The notes: generated by a model from the letters alone, not told the origin. Numbered from the stretch's first letter, positions 10,660 through 22,089 are shown. The stretch is DNA of 64,000 bases from Siphonodentalium dalli (GCA_032622095.1 CP136069.1:5566976-5630975); one strand, 5' to 3'. Made by a program: numbers and translations.

Positions 10660-13450
10660 TCTAATATTTTTATTTCTCATTGACTGGTGATTACAATATT
10701 TAATTTCTATCACCCTAGCAATTATCACCTGGTTATATAGTCTTGGTGATATGACTTTTCTCATTGACGAGTGATTGCTTGATTGAACTCTAATACAGTC
10801 ATTACCCGCTTATATACCCCTATATGGTATTTCTCATTGCCCCTGTGATTACTTTATTTTCTCCAATATATACCTCTCACTTGCGCTACATGTTACTTTA
10901 AATACCTGATAATTTAATGTTCACTGATTTAACTTAATTTGTTATACGGTATACCAGTTATAATCTCACTTTCGCACCTGGTCAAGTTACGCCCGTGCCC
11001 CTGACTGTTTTCCCTTTATTATGGCTCTAAATCCATGCGTGTCGTCACCCGTGCTTACGGTGCTCATGTCCATATTTTCCTCCGGCTTAACGCACGCCTT
11101 CTTCAGAATCTATTACGATGGATGTATTCGCATTATACCTACATCTTACTTAAGCCACACCGTATCTTGGTAACTCATTTTCTATTGATCCCTTTGTTGA
11201 CTTTTCTCTATACTGGTATATATCATTCCCATCCATGTTAGTATTTCAAACATGAGGCGATTGCATCCCCTTATAATTTTATCACCGACACTTTCTGTTT
11301 AATGATTCGTTCGTCCTCACCGACGAATGATTCCTTGATTTACCAGTAACCATTTATGGATATCCTTATAACTTGACTTTGCCAAGATCCTTACCTGCAT
11401 ATTTGATATAACTCATCGATACCATGTTTATGTTGGTAGTTAGCTGAGGTGCCTACATTTAACTCCTGTATCGCTTTCCTTTCAAATCAACCCACCAATG
11501 ATTACTTGGTTAATATTTTCATGCTGTTCATATACATTTCCCATCCTTATTAGTAATACATACATGATTTATTTTCGGACCCCTAATACAACATTCCTAT
11601 GATATCCTTAATAATTCGACGTTTCTCTTTGTCGCGTGTTTACACTATTAATGGTTTATCTATCGGTACCCATATTTACATTCTTTCGCCATCCCCATTA
11701 CTTCGCGCATGGTGTGACTGGTCTATCCCATGTTGTTTGCTGGCAGTAGCTGAGATGCCTACATTAAACTTTTTGTCACTTTCACGTATGAAGTAATTGA
11801 CGAGTGATCACTTGATTTGAGTTTTAGAGTTACTGATTACTTGCGTATTCTATCCCTTCTCTTTATTTAAACTTAAGGGACTTTCAATACCCCTAATGCG
11901 AATTTCACCTAGTAATATACTATAATTACTTGTTATCTCTCATCGACGAGTGATTACATTATTTAATCTCAATAGACCCTAATGCGATCATCACCTGTTA
12001 TTATATCTTAGTTGATATGGTTTCTCTCATTACGAGTGATTACTCGATTTAACCCTATTACAACCATCACATATAAATATATCCTAATAACTTGGTATTT
12101 CTCATTGACGAGTGATATCATTTAATTTTAATTGTCCCTAACACAATCGTCACCTATAAATATATACTATATGATATAGTTTTCTCTTCACCGAGTGACT
12201 GAATCATTTCACCCTGATACAGATATCGCCCATAGGTATATTCCAATATGGTATTTCTCACTGACGGGTGATTACTTTATTTCCTCCGACTTACACCTTG
12301 TACTTTAGCTATATGTTTATATGTATACCTGTCCGCTCAAGGTATTATCTTATTTGCGTTCAGCACCATTCGAAATGGCTAAAGGGCGTGTTTTGCCACA
12401 CACTCGCGTTGCTCTTGTTTTGTTTTGTTTTTTTGTTGGTCTTTTTCCAATGAACGGTCGCCGCTTGACCGGTTTGTCTTGCACACTCGTCCGCCGTGTA
12501 TTGCTTCTCCCCTTTCCATCAACGCCCATTTTTTCGCGGGCGTCACACCCCCTCGGTTCCTAGACGCCCTCCCCCTTCTGGTTGCCTGCATTCCGTTCTC
12601 GGTCTGCCGCCCGTCCTTCCGTCCGTCCATCCGTCCGTCCGTCCATCAGCAATTGTTTGTTTTTCAATTTCCTTTGACTGTCCCCGCCGCTTTGACAACT
12701 TACGGGGTTTGTCCGCATGGGTTCCGGCTGTCCGCCCGTCCGTCTGTCCGTTCGTCCGTCCCGTACTTGTCGATATCGCACCTTGCCCCCTTTTCGTCGG
12801 CGGGGTTCGCCGATGTTTTTTGTTGGTGAAATTTGGAGGTAACCGGCTTTGATATTAGTCTTCAAGATAAACTAATAGTGTGCGGGCGTTTACATAGGTT
12901 ATTAGCTGACTAATTATGTGCGTTTATAAAGAGCGTTTACTTTATGATAGCAGGCACACAATCATTCGCCAGTCCTACTCATTGACGAGTAGTCTAGGGA
13001 TTCAGCTTAATTCTCAATACTTCAGTGGTGGCATGGGCTTATACTTAGTCCCAGTTAGGTCATATTCGACTGTGCTCATATCTGCCTCATGGTCCCCGCT
13101 AATACTCATCGACGAGTAGTCCACTATTCGGATCGGTTCTTTGACATTGTCATGAGCGTTACCCCTTCCACTAGCATGACATTTTCTTCACTCAATGTGC
13201 TTATGGCGATGGCACTTTGGCCCCAGTGATAGAAACTCCGCCACCCTGGAATTCATGGTACATTTCTGCACCGGGCTAATTAAATAATCCATTCATTTAT
13301 TAATAAAGGGCGTCTCATTTCCTCGTTTCTTTGTTGATTACGACGGCGACAGCAACAACAACATTTTATATATCTCTATGTGCTTGCATTCTTTGAACAC
13401 TGTGCACACCCGGCGTTAGAACGAGTAAATACTCATCGCCGAGTTGTCCT
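10660..13450. repeat. Scattered CTCATYGACGAGTGATTAC motif in core A
   Basis: At least a dozen variants of CTCATTGACGAGTGATTAC occur at irregular spacing (near 10672, 10756, 11793, 11936, 12092, 12253, 12976, 13101, 13426). The form ACTCATCGACGAGT is nearly its own reverse complement. Surrounding sequence is AT-rich with no coding signal. Confidence 0.7.
12600..12765. repeat. TCCG/TCCATCCG simple repeat
   Basis: Two runs of CCGTCCGTCC-type units (about 12608-12648 and 12730-12762). The preceding stretch at 12360-12420 shares AATGGCTAA and GTTGCTCTTG-like words with 23110-23170, so it belongs to the same dispersed family as 22090-23170. Confidence 0.65.
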
Positions 13451-14409
13451 TACACTGAGATAATTAATTATCTCCGACATAGCAAGCGTACATAGTTAGT
13501 TAGACCAATGGCTACCTCTTGACTTCTCTCGTAGCCATCACGCCCGCTGTGGACTATACTGGAATACAACCAACAATTTCGATTCGAGAGCCCCCATGGT
13601 TATGTACACACCATTACGCATACGACGCCCGTGCCACCACGGTATTCCTCTGTCGGTCCGCGGCCTGCCCATATACTTAACCGTCGTTTCCTCTGTGAAT
13701 GTGGCAACTTGCTATCCGTTCACATTGCCAATTCAATCAACTGCCCCAATGGAACGGTATCGTAAATGCCTTTCATTATTCTTTGGCCGCCTCCTCCTTT
13801 CAATCCCGAATTCGTCTATTAAATCAATTACTTCCTTACCATATTCCTTTTTCAATTATCTTGCATTTGACGGCTCCGCGCTACCTGATTGTGCAAATAC
13901 GAGAAATGTCTTAGCTGTACAGTCATCCATACGCGAGACGATTCGGGATTCCTTTGCCTACCTCTTCCACATTACGATACGTACTAGCCATCAATGGTAC
14001 CACACAGACTCGGCTTTACGTATATACCTATATCTCTATACAACCTAGGACTAACTCGGGGGTGGGGTGTCCGGTGGTATGTATGTCTATTCCACTTGTT
14101 TTTGGTGGTCAGGTTGCTCTGCCATTACTTATTATTTATTTTCAGTGTCATAACATATGGGAGAGGGGGCACCGATAAGTGAGTCGGCACTTGGCCTCCG
14201 GTCCCTTTGTTTGTATCAACATTGTATGTGTTATATCTATCAGGTGCTTTATATACCTTCGTCACATCCATTTGGTTCAGCCATCACGCCCGCTGTCCGC
14301 TACCATTGGCCACTGAAACCGCACTCCGCGCTCCTTGCTCCGCTCTGGCACTCCCAGCCATTGTCACCTTCGTACGCTAACCAATTCACTTTCTTTTCAT
14401 TTCCTAGGT

Positions 14410-15000
14410 AATGTCACGGGCTCCCACCTGCCGCTCTGCCTCAGACTGCGCCTCGCGGTGACCGCCGTCGCCGCCCCGGGGGACCCCCCGGCGGCCGGGT
14501 TTCGGATCGTCTCAGACTTTGACGGCAGCCCGCTTCACTCGGTGTCCGAGTGCCCTTCATCGGACAGCTCACATCGCAGCCGCACTAGAACCGATCGCCT
14601 TGTACCGCCTCCGCCGCATCAGTCGGCGCCTTCTTCATGCAGTCGTCCTTCCATGCCATTGCCAGCCTTCAGCGACGTGCCGCCGCCCGGATGCCACCGA
14701 CAACCGTGCGATCTCTGCCTGGGGGCGGGGTCCGGCCAGCTTTCACTGGAGGTAATGAACTATTTAATGACGTCAATTTCGATCATAGCTGGCCAGGCGC
14801 TTGGGCCCGCCCCCGCCAGTTTCGACCCAAGACGATTTCGGCTCGCATGTGCCTCAGACGATTCGCCACCGCATTGCTCGCGGCGAATACGTCCCCCTAG
14901 CTGCGCTCCTACCGCCGCCCGGGGGTTCGCTCATAGCCGCACAGCCATTTCGTCTGCTTCCGTCTGGTCAACTGGGCATCAGATCCCGCGCATCGGCTTC
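14410..15000 (+). pseudogene. GC-rich open region upstream of the DIRS-like gag; product not recognised
   Basis: Base composition changes sharply to GC-rich at about 14410, directly after a polypyrimidine tract ending in TTTCCTAG that resembles a splice acceptor. A plus-strand frame is open from 14335 to 15018 (227 codons), rich in Ser, Pro, Ala and Arg. It leads in another frame into the DIRS-like gag remnant. It may be the N-terminal part of the same polyprotein, but I cannot match it to a family, and pyrimidine bias alone lowers stop frequency here. A splice site is speculative. Confidence 0.35.
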
Positions 15001-16065
15001 GTCGATTGCGGCCATTGATCAGTGGGCGGACACGTTCTTCACTATCAGCTCGCTCCACCTTCAGTACCACCCGTCGGCGACCGTTCTCGCTCTTCACAGT
15101 ACCTGCAAGTGTTCCGCTGGGCCGCGTGGGATTTCGGGGGGTTAGGCTGGCGCGTTCCGACGAACAACTCCGGAACAAGCGCGCGCTTCGCCCATCGCTG
15201 TCGTGGGCCTACATCGACAATAGCTGGCTCTTGTGTCTCTCGCCAACCCTCCCCCACTGTACCACCAGCGCCCTCGTCTGCTCCTCGAGATCAGCCTCGT
15301 CAACCCGGCAACCGACGTACGCCAGTCTGTTTTGAATGCCTGAGCGCGCTCTCGACCATCGCTCCGCTTCCGTCATGCTTGCTCCTTGTGTGACGCTCCA
15401 GCTAATTCTAAACTCCACCCCCACCAGCCACCGCCCGCTACCCCTCGGCCCTTTCGGTCTGGCTCTCTCGCCGCGCGAACTCCTCCCGCTTAAGCTTTGG
15501 CTCGACTTGTACCCCCGCCGCACAATCGCTCGTGTGGCTTGGTTCCCCCCGGTTTCCACCTACAACACACTGGCCCCCGCTCCCCATCCAATGCTCGATC
15601 CCTCCTGTCTGCCTCGGTCGCCCCAATGTCGTCCGTGCATCACTCGCTAAAGCGTTAGCTTTGGGTCGCGTGGCGGGTCCCTTCCCGCCCCTGCATCCGC
15701 TCCGGGTCTCCCCTCTTGGCTTGGCGCCTAATTCCACGCCCGGCGATTTCCGCCTTCTCCACAATATTTCCTACCCATCTGGTTCCTCGCGCATAGACTT
15801 CATTACCCGGAATTCCCGTCGGTCTCCTACTCGCGGTTTGATGACGCGGTTCACATCGTTCAGCACCTCGGTCGTGGGGCCCTTCTCGGCAAGGGAGACA
15901 TTTTCTCCGCCTACCGCGCCCTTTCCTTCCACCGTCCGCTTTCGACCAACTTGGGTTCCGGTTCGACGGCCCGTTCTACTTTGACTAGCCACTTCCGTTC
16001 GGCTGTAGCATCTCCATCGTCCTTCAACCGCTATTCATCTCGCTACCGCCCCATAAAGTCGTTAT
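15000..16065 (+). pseudogene. DIRS/Ngaro-like gag, zinc finger and reverse transcriptase remnant
   Basis: Pieces lie in the right order but in shifting frames. About 15003-15240 holds a helical gag-associated domain (IDQWADTFF, LQYHPSA, FRWAAWDFGGLGWR, DEQLRNKRA, LSWAYID). About 15325-15420 holds a CCCH-type knuckle (VCFEF, FRHACSLC). About 15610-16060 holds the reverse transcriptase: NVVRASLAKALALGRVAGPF, then SPLGLAPNSTPGDFRLLHNI and SYPSGSS, then in a second frame RFDDAVHIVQHLGRGALLGK and GDIFSAYRAL, then in a third LGFRFDGPFYFD, a stop, and PLPFGCSIS. These match the DIRS-type RT pattern, where the tyrosine recombinase and RNase H should follow. Here homology stops at about 16065, only 125 bp before module R. 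At least three frameshifts and stops make it inactive. Confidence 0.82.
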
Positions 16066-16190
16066 TCTGCTCCACTGTTGTCCTCGCCACGGACGCGCCT
16101 CCCTTGGGTGCCCTGTGTGTCCCGGTCCCTCCCCTTTCTCCCCTCTGGCCTGGCCCCCGATTTCTCGTCGATGGCGTGACTTCGTCATAT
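16066..16190. other. End of core A, unrecognised
   Basis: GC-rich stretch between the truncated RT and module R. No RNase H or recombinase motif is visible. Confidence 0.5.
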
Positions 16191-16659
16191 GGCGGGGCCT
16201 GCTGGTCCGGATCTAACCCGTGAACCACATCCATACATCACATTCATTCCACCGGATGCTGGGCCGACATACCACCAGTATCTGTCGCTCGAGCCGTGTC
16301 CCATCGAGCACATCACCGCCATTCACCATTCACATCTGCTCGAGTCGACTCCCATCGGGCTCATCACGTCCATCTACCCAGATGCCTGGGCCGACACACC
16401 ACCGGCATCTGCTGCTCGAGTCGAATCCCATCGAGCATCACGTCGCATGGAAGACCATCCGGACCGGCAGGCCCTCATTCAACCTCTGTAATCGTTTAAA
16501 TTATTAAACATGTGGCCATCTCCGCAAAAACACCACTGAGTCTCTCTCAATCCCAACAAACTTAGGAAACAAGGGGCTCTCAATATGGGGTGGGGGAGTC
16601 CCCTGAATTAGGCCCGGATACGTGGTAGATAATGTTTAAGACAGTTGGGGTCTTGTATA
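16191..16659 (+). repeat. Right terminal module R, copy 1
   Basis: This module is 469 bp long and repeated at 20068-20536 with very few differences. It contains three GCTCGAG...CATCGAGC hairpin motifs, the word TTTAAATTATTAAACATG, and ends GGGGTCTTGTATA. Together with the first bases of L it forms the R-L junction at 16659/16660. Confidence 0.88.
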
Positions 16660-16900
16660 AGAAGCCACAAGGAATCACCCTTGTGGCAATTTATACAAGC
16701 TCAACGTCTTCAATTAAGCGGCAAGTCGCGTGGGCTCCAATAAGCGTAGAATACCGGAGTGACTTCCGAGAGCTACAACATCACTGACAACTAAGGTCAC
16801 TCATGCCAAATAGAGTTATCCGCTCCGAGCATGCGCAGAAAATATTGTCATTTCCGTCCATTCCATACTTTTGTCCACAGAGCGAGGACGTAAAATTTTC
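16660..16900 (+). repeat. Left terminal module L, copy 2
   Basis: The second copy of the 241-bp module, abutting R copy 1 without a spacer. The hairpin lies at 16664-16687. Sequence after 16900 differs completely from that after 9762. Confidence 0.88.
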
Positions 16901-17648
16901 CCCGCCCTCCCACCCTACGGTGGCCATGCCATCGGTTCTATCGGTCGTCCTTCCCCCGGCGGCCGCGCACGGTCGCGTGTCCCTTTCTTGTCGCTGGTGG
17001 CTCGCCGCCACGCGCGGCGTTCATAACTCCCCTCGTTTCCCCGTGGTACTCATCGCATCGGCCATCTCTTCTCGGTTCGTGGCTCTTCACCCCCGCTGGT
17101 GCTACCCCATCGCGACTGGTGCCTCTCTCCTGCCGCCCCCCCCCCCCTCCCCTCCGCTTCCGCTCTCCCCCCGGCGATGCTTCATCCGCCGCGGTTGCTA
17201 CTCCTCAGTTTCTGCGCCGCTTGTTGTTTTCTGCTTCACCACCGCGTCCTCCTCAGTCGCCGCTTCCCCCTCTCCCGCCGCCTATCCGTCACCGCCGCCA
17301 AGGCCCCAACCGCTGTCTCCCACCCACCCACCCACCGCTCACACCACTCCCGCCGCCACACTGTTTTGTTTTGTTTTTGCTTCACCCCTTGCCCCCCCGC
17401 TGTTTCTGTTTTTAACCTGCTTCACATTCGAGTCGTCGCTCAGGCTTCAGCCGCTGCTCCGGTCACCCTCGCCGCCAACGCGTCACACGCTGGTTCTGTC
17501 TGGACCCACATTATCCGGCATCTGCTGCTCGTGCCGCATCACGTCGAGCTCTGCGATCCATGCTATCCGAAGACTGGGCCGTCACACCACCAGCTTTGCT
17601 GCTCGAGCCGCCTCCCATCGAGCTCTGCATCCGCTGCTCCTGCATAAC

Positions 17649-18046
17649 CGCTGCTTGTATCACCTGCTGCTTGTATCACCAGCTGGTTGTATCACCAGCT
17701 GCTTGTATCACCCGCTGCTTGTATCACCCGCTGCTTGTATCACCCGCTGCTTGTATCACCCGCTGCTTGTATCACCCGCTGCTTGTATCACCCGCTGCTT
17801 GTATCACCCGCTGCTTGTATCACCCGCTGCTTGTATCACCCGCTGATTGTATCACCCGCTGCTCCGGTATCACCCGCTGCTCCGGTATCACCCGCTGCTC
17901 CGGTATCACCCGCTGCTCCGGTATCACCCGCTGCTCCGGTATCACCCGCTGCTCCGGTATCACCCGCTGCTCCTGTATCACCCGCTGCTCCTGTATCACC
18001 CGCTGCTCCTGTATCACCCGCTGCTCCTGTATCACCCGCTGCTCTT
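17649..18046. repeat. 16-bp then 18-bp tandem repeats
   Basis: About thirteen copies of CGCTGCTTGTATCACC (16 bp) pass directly into six copies of CGCTGCTCCGGTATCACC (18 bp) and then about five of CGCTGCTCCTGTATCACC. The 18-bp form arises by a small insertion in the 16-bp form. Confidence 0.92.
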
Positions 18047-18559
18047 GCATCTCCCGCTGGCACTGCATCACCCGCTATTCACGGTTCGCCGCTGTTCACG
18101 CTTCGCTCGCTGTTCCCACCTCGCCCGTCGCTTCCGCTTCGCCCGTCGCTTACGGTACTTCCGCCGCTTACGCACCTTCCGCCGCTGACGCTCCACCCGC
18201 CGCCGCTTCCGCTCCACCCGCTGCTTACGCTCCACCCGCCGCTTACGACCCGCCCGTCGCTTCCCATTACCCCCGCATGCGCTTCCCCAGCCGTATCTCA
18301 CTCGCCCGCTGCCTCTGCCTCACCTACCGCTTATCCGTTCCCGCCGCCCCTGTCTCTCCCGCTCCCTCGCCTCTCCCGTCGTATCTGGTCTTCTCCGCGT
18401 TTCTCTTCGCGTGCTACTTCTGCCTCGCCTTCCGCTTCCGTCCCACCCGCCGGTTCCGCCGTTCCGCCGCTCTCCTCCCACCCGTGGCCACGGTTCACTG
18501 CTACTCATGCCTCACCGCCTCTTCAACTCCACATCACGCTTATGCCTGGGTCGGCGTTC

Positions 18560-19850
18560 CACCGGCATCTGTCGCTCGAGCCGTCTCCCATCGAGCTCAT
18601 TTCATCCCACACCCGATGCGTTGGCCACACCATCAGCATCTGCTGCTCGAGCCGAACCTCCATCGAGCTCATCTCATCCCGCACCCGCTGTGCTTGGGTC
18701 GACACACCACCAGCATATGCTGCTCGAGCGGTACCCATCGAGCTCATTTCATTTCTCTGCTTCACCCGCTGCTTCTCATTCCCGCCGCTTCCGCTTCCCC
18801 GCCGCTACCGCCTCATCCGCTGCGTATCCCTCATTGCCGCTCACGCCTCGCCTCCCCTTTTTGCATCTGCCGCTGCCTCCGCTTCCCTGTCGCTTCACTC
18901 CTTCCGCCGTTTCGGATTATCCGCCGCTCCTGCCATCGCCCGCCGATCTCGCTTCACCCACTACTCATACCTCACCGCCTCTTCATCCTCATGCGCTGCT
19001 TATGCCCGGGTCGACATACCACCGGCATCTGCCCTCGAGCCGCCTCCCATCGAGCTCATCTCATCCCGCACCCTAGCTGCCCGGGCCGCTACCCTCCAGC
19101 TTTTGCTGCTCGAGCCGAATCCCATCGAGCTCATCTCACCGTCTGCTTCACCCGCTGCTTTTCATTACCGTCGCTCCCGCTGCCGCCGCCTCCCCCCGCT
19201 GGTTATACATCGCCACCGCTTCCGCCTCCCCTCCGCTTGTGCCTCCCCACCGCCTCTGTCCCCCCGCCGCGTTGGCCCCCGCTGTTGCTTCGGCTTCTTC
19301 CCCGCTCGCTCTCCCTCCTCCGCTCACGTCCCGCCTGCTTCTTCTGCTTCACCGCATCTTCGCTTCATGCGCTGCTTATGTCCGGGCCGACACCCACCGG
19401 CATCTGCCCCTCGAGCCGGTTGCCATCGAGATCATTTCACCGTATCCGCGATGCCTGGGCCGCCGCTCCACCAGCATCGGCTGCTCGAGCCGGATCCCAT
19501 CGAGCTCACCTCACTTCATCCTCCTCTTCGCCCGCTGCTTTTTATTCCGCCGCTCCGCCCCCCGCTGCCGCCTCATCTCGTCCCATCCACTTCTCTTGTC
19601 TCATCGCCTTTTCCACTTCATGCGCTGCTTATGCCAGGGCCGTCATACCACCGGCATCTGCCGCCCGAGTCGTTTCCCATCGGGCTCATCTCATCCCGCA
19701 TCTCGATGCCTGGGCTACGACCCACCGGCCTCTGCTGCTCGAGTCGAATCCCATCGAGCTCATCTCATCCCGCATCTCGATGCCTGGGCTACGACCCACC
19801 GGCCTCTGCTGCTCGAGTCGAATCCCATCGAGCCCATCAATTCCTCCGCT
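18560..19850. repeat. Dispersed GCTCGA-loop-TCGAGC hairpin units
   Basis: At least eight units of the form CTGCTCGAGCCGAATCCC then ATCGAGCTCATCTCATCC occur, spaced irregularly. Each contains the inverted pair GCTCGA/TCGAGC around an 11-base loop. The same motif occurs three times in module R. The last two are a perfect 74-bp tandem duplication (19685-19832). Confidence 0.85.
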
Positions 19851-20067
19851 TCACCAACTGCTCATGTCTCATCCGCTGCCTCGGTTTCGCCTCTGCTCCC
19901 CCCGCGACTTTTACTCATCCGCGGCTTGCTCCACCCGTCGTTTATGCTTCCCCGTCGTTTCCCAGGGGTCGTGTGTTTTGTTTTGCCGCTCCTGCTGATG
20001 TCTTCGTTTCCCTCGCTGTGCTTGTCTAATTTCTCTTTCCAGCTGCTGTGCGGTCACATCGCCGGAG

Positions 20068-20536
20068 GGCGGGGCCTGCTGGTCCGGATCTAACCCGTGA
20101 ACCACATCCATACATCACATTCATTCCACCGGATGCTGGGCCGACATACCACCAGTATCTGTCGCTCGAGCCGTGTCCCATCGAGCACATCACCGCCATT
20201 CACCATTCACATCTGCTCGAGTCGACTCCCATCGGGCTCATCACGTCCATCTACCCAGATGCCTGGGCCGACACACCACCGGCATCTGCTGCTCGAGTCG
20301 AATCCCATCGAGCCCCACATCGCATGGAAGACCATCCGGACCGGCAGGCCCTCATTCAACCTCTGTAATCGTTTAAATTATTAAACATGTGGCCATCTCC
20401 GCAAAAACACCACTGAGTCTCTCTCAATCCCAACAAACTTAGGAAACAAGGGGCTCTCAATATGGGGTGGGGGAGTCCCCTGAATTAGGCCCGGATACGT
20501 GGTAGATAATGTTTAAGACAGTTGGGGTCTTGTATA
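20068..20536 (+). repeat. Right terminal module R, copy 2
   Basis: The second 469-bp copy and the right end of the composite element. The right flank begins ATGGTAATTT. It carries the same hairpin motifs and terminal CTTGTATA. Confidence 0.88.
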
Positions 20537-20753
20537 ATGGTAATTTAGTGCAAAAGTATAGTTATATCGTGTTACAAATGTATCATCTGTTATTGTACTT
20601 TAAAGGTACGCAATCAAATCAGATGGTCACCATATCATCCAGTTACAAGCGCAACAACAGTTCTTCTAAGATTTTCCAAAATTTGCTGTTTATAAACATG
20701 TTCAAAGATATATGCCGTATTATCACGAATTTGGCCGTCTTACCACTTCATTT

Positions 20754-20983
20754 TAGAGTTATCCATCTTCATCCGCAATTTTGTCCGAGACCGTCGCCAT
20801 GACGATATCTTTTCTAGGCAACAAATAAGTACCCATCTTCGGAAATAACAAATTCAAAAATCGATATCTGATCACTCAGAGGAGAAATAACAAATTCAAA
20901 AGTCGATATCTGATCACTCAGAGCTTTGATGGGTGGGTTCCTCGACTCGAATCAAATATGTTTAACCCGAAGCCAAAGAACTA
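20754..20983. repeat. Dispersed repeat, copy 1 (partner at 25718)
   Basis: Shares TAGAGTTATCC, CATCCGCAATTT, TTCCTCGACTCGAATCAAAT and AACTAGTA in order with 25718-25917. This copy has an internal 42-bp tandem duplication (AACAAATTCAAAARTCGATA) at about 20843-20925. Confidence 0.75.
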
Positions 20984-21046
20984 GTAATTTGATAGCTTTA
21001 TTTCGGATAATAAATATTAATTTGATAGCGTTAATTCGGACAATAA

Positions 21047-21305
21047 TAGCAGGTTATATATAACCATTTTTATGTTTGAGAAGATCTGGCGATCGGTTTC
21101 ATGATTGCCTGCAGTCAGTTTTGGTGGAGACCGTACGTAATGTAATTTATACTTTCGGTCACGTTAGCGGCCTTCCTTATCAGTCGCCATTTAGCAAACC
21201 AGTAAGAACTCTCTCTGGACGTGGGAAGGTTATGTAAAAGTTATGTAGTTTAAAATATTATATTAGTAATTCATACACATCTCGGCATCGGTAATTGTTT
21301 CTTGA
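21047..21305. repeat. 259-bp dispersed element, copy 1
   Basis: This copy is almost identical to 29022-29280 over exactly 259 bp. It begins TAGCAGGTTATATATAACC, whose GGTTATATATAACC is a perfect 14-bp palindrome, and ends GGTAATTGTTTCTTGA. Unrelated sequence flanks the right of both copies. It is probably a short non-autonomous mobile element of unknown class. Confidence 0.8.
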
Positions 21306-22089
21306 CATATTGTCACCGGTTTGTTTCTTGTTCGTGTTTGTATTTTATGGTTTTGCTATCAACTTGAACGAAGCGTCGCGACTTCTTGTGGTTTTCAAAC
21401 TCTGCGTTGACCTCAATTTTTTGAAACGGTGGAGCTTTTGGTAAATTACTTCCGCCGGTTAGTGGCTGCCTATAGTCGTTCGGTTTCTTACACGCTTCAC
21501 CATTTGTTGTTCCTTGTGGACACATTTATCGCCTCTGTGTTATATTTTCGTTGGCAGCGTTTACCTGTCCTAATTGCGATTATTTGAACCTGTGCTATTT
21601 TTAGCTTGGCAACCAATTTCAATTGCCGATGCCGGGATGTGTCCGGTCTTTGTGGTGGGACACAGCTTTAGTCGACGGCTGATACCTGATCATTTTGGTT
21701 TGCCTCGACATACTGCTCATAACTTTTATGATATGTTTTGGTTTTGAAACTGACAGTGGCCGATTTTAGGTCAGTTTGTTCGGGGTCGGCGGGCTGAACA
21801 TTTTAAGTCCATGTACGCCCAGCTATTGCACTTGTTGGTTATTTTTTTGCCTCATATTACCATTTCAAATTGGAGGCAATGATTTGGCCATGTCGGCAAA
21901 TAATCCTCTGTATCGCTGTACTTGCACGGCGTTTGGTTCAGGTTCATGGGATGGGGCAGTTTATATTGGCTACCTGTTCCCTCGAACCCGTATTATGGAC
22001 ATAATTTTTTGCCAGGGTGTTCACCCTTTTTCGTCCATCAAATGTGATACCAGTTCATTACAATATGCGGGTCCTTGAGACCACCAGCA
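21306..22089. other. No gene recognised
   Basis: Only short ORFs of up to 100 codons without family resemblance. No repeats were noted. Confidence 0.5.

Larger units (their letters stand above)
16901..20067. other. Core B, pyrimidine-rich low-complexity DNA
   Basis: The plus strand is extremely rich in C and T, so stops are rare and overlapping plus-strand frames of 347, 812, 780 and 284 codons arise. Their translations are tandem and Pro/Ser/Leu/Arg low complexity with no domain. I found no recombinase or RNase H. It may be expanded repeat filler. Confidence 0.7.
9522..20536 (+). mobile_element. Composite DIRS/Ngaro-like element with L-core-R-L-core-R layout
   Basis: Two terminal modules recur. 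L is 241 bp (9522-9762 and 16660-16900) and R is 469 bp (16191-16659 and 20068-20536); both pairs are almost identical. The two cores differ (6428 and 3167 bp). The triplet TAA occurs at the left end (CATTAAGAAG), at the R-L junction (GTATAAGAAG) and at the right end (GTATAATGG). This fits recombination of a circular intermediate at a short shared site. Core A encodes DIRS/Ngaro-type gag, zinc-finger and RT remnants on the plus strand. The order A1-core-B1A2-core-B2 resembles the split direct repeats of Ngaro/PAT elements. It could equally be two elements side by side joined by site-specific insertion. No tyrosine recombinase or RNase H was found, so the copy is defective. A Helentron tandem is the main alternative. 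Confidence 0.65.

Noticed and set aside
12379-12865. Overlapping ORFs on both strands of core A
   Set aside because: They translate TCCG repeats and neighbouring low-complexity DNA; no conserved domain.
17560-20029. ORFs of 812 and 780 codons as large proteins
   Set aside because: They overlap in two frames, consist of tandem and low-complexity residues, and follow from a pyrimidine-rich strand that lacks stops. No domain was seen.
9522-20536. Plain Helentron tandem as the main reading
   Set aside because: The hairpin and asymmetric inverted ends fit, but the only coding remnants are DIRS/Ngaro-type on the same strand, with no Rep or helicase. Kept as the alternative.
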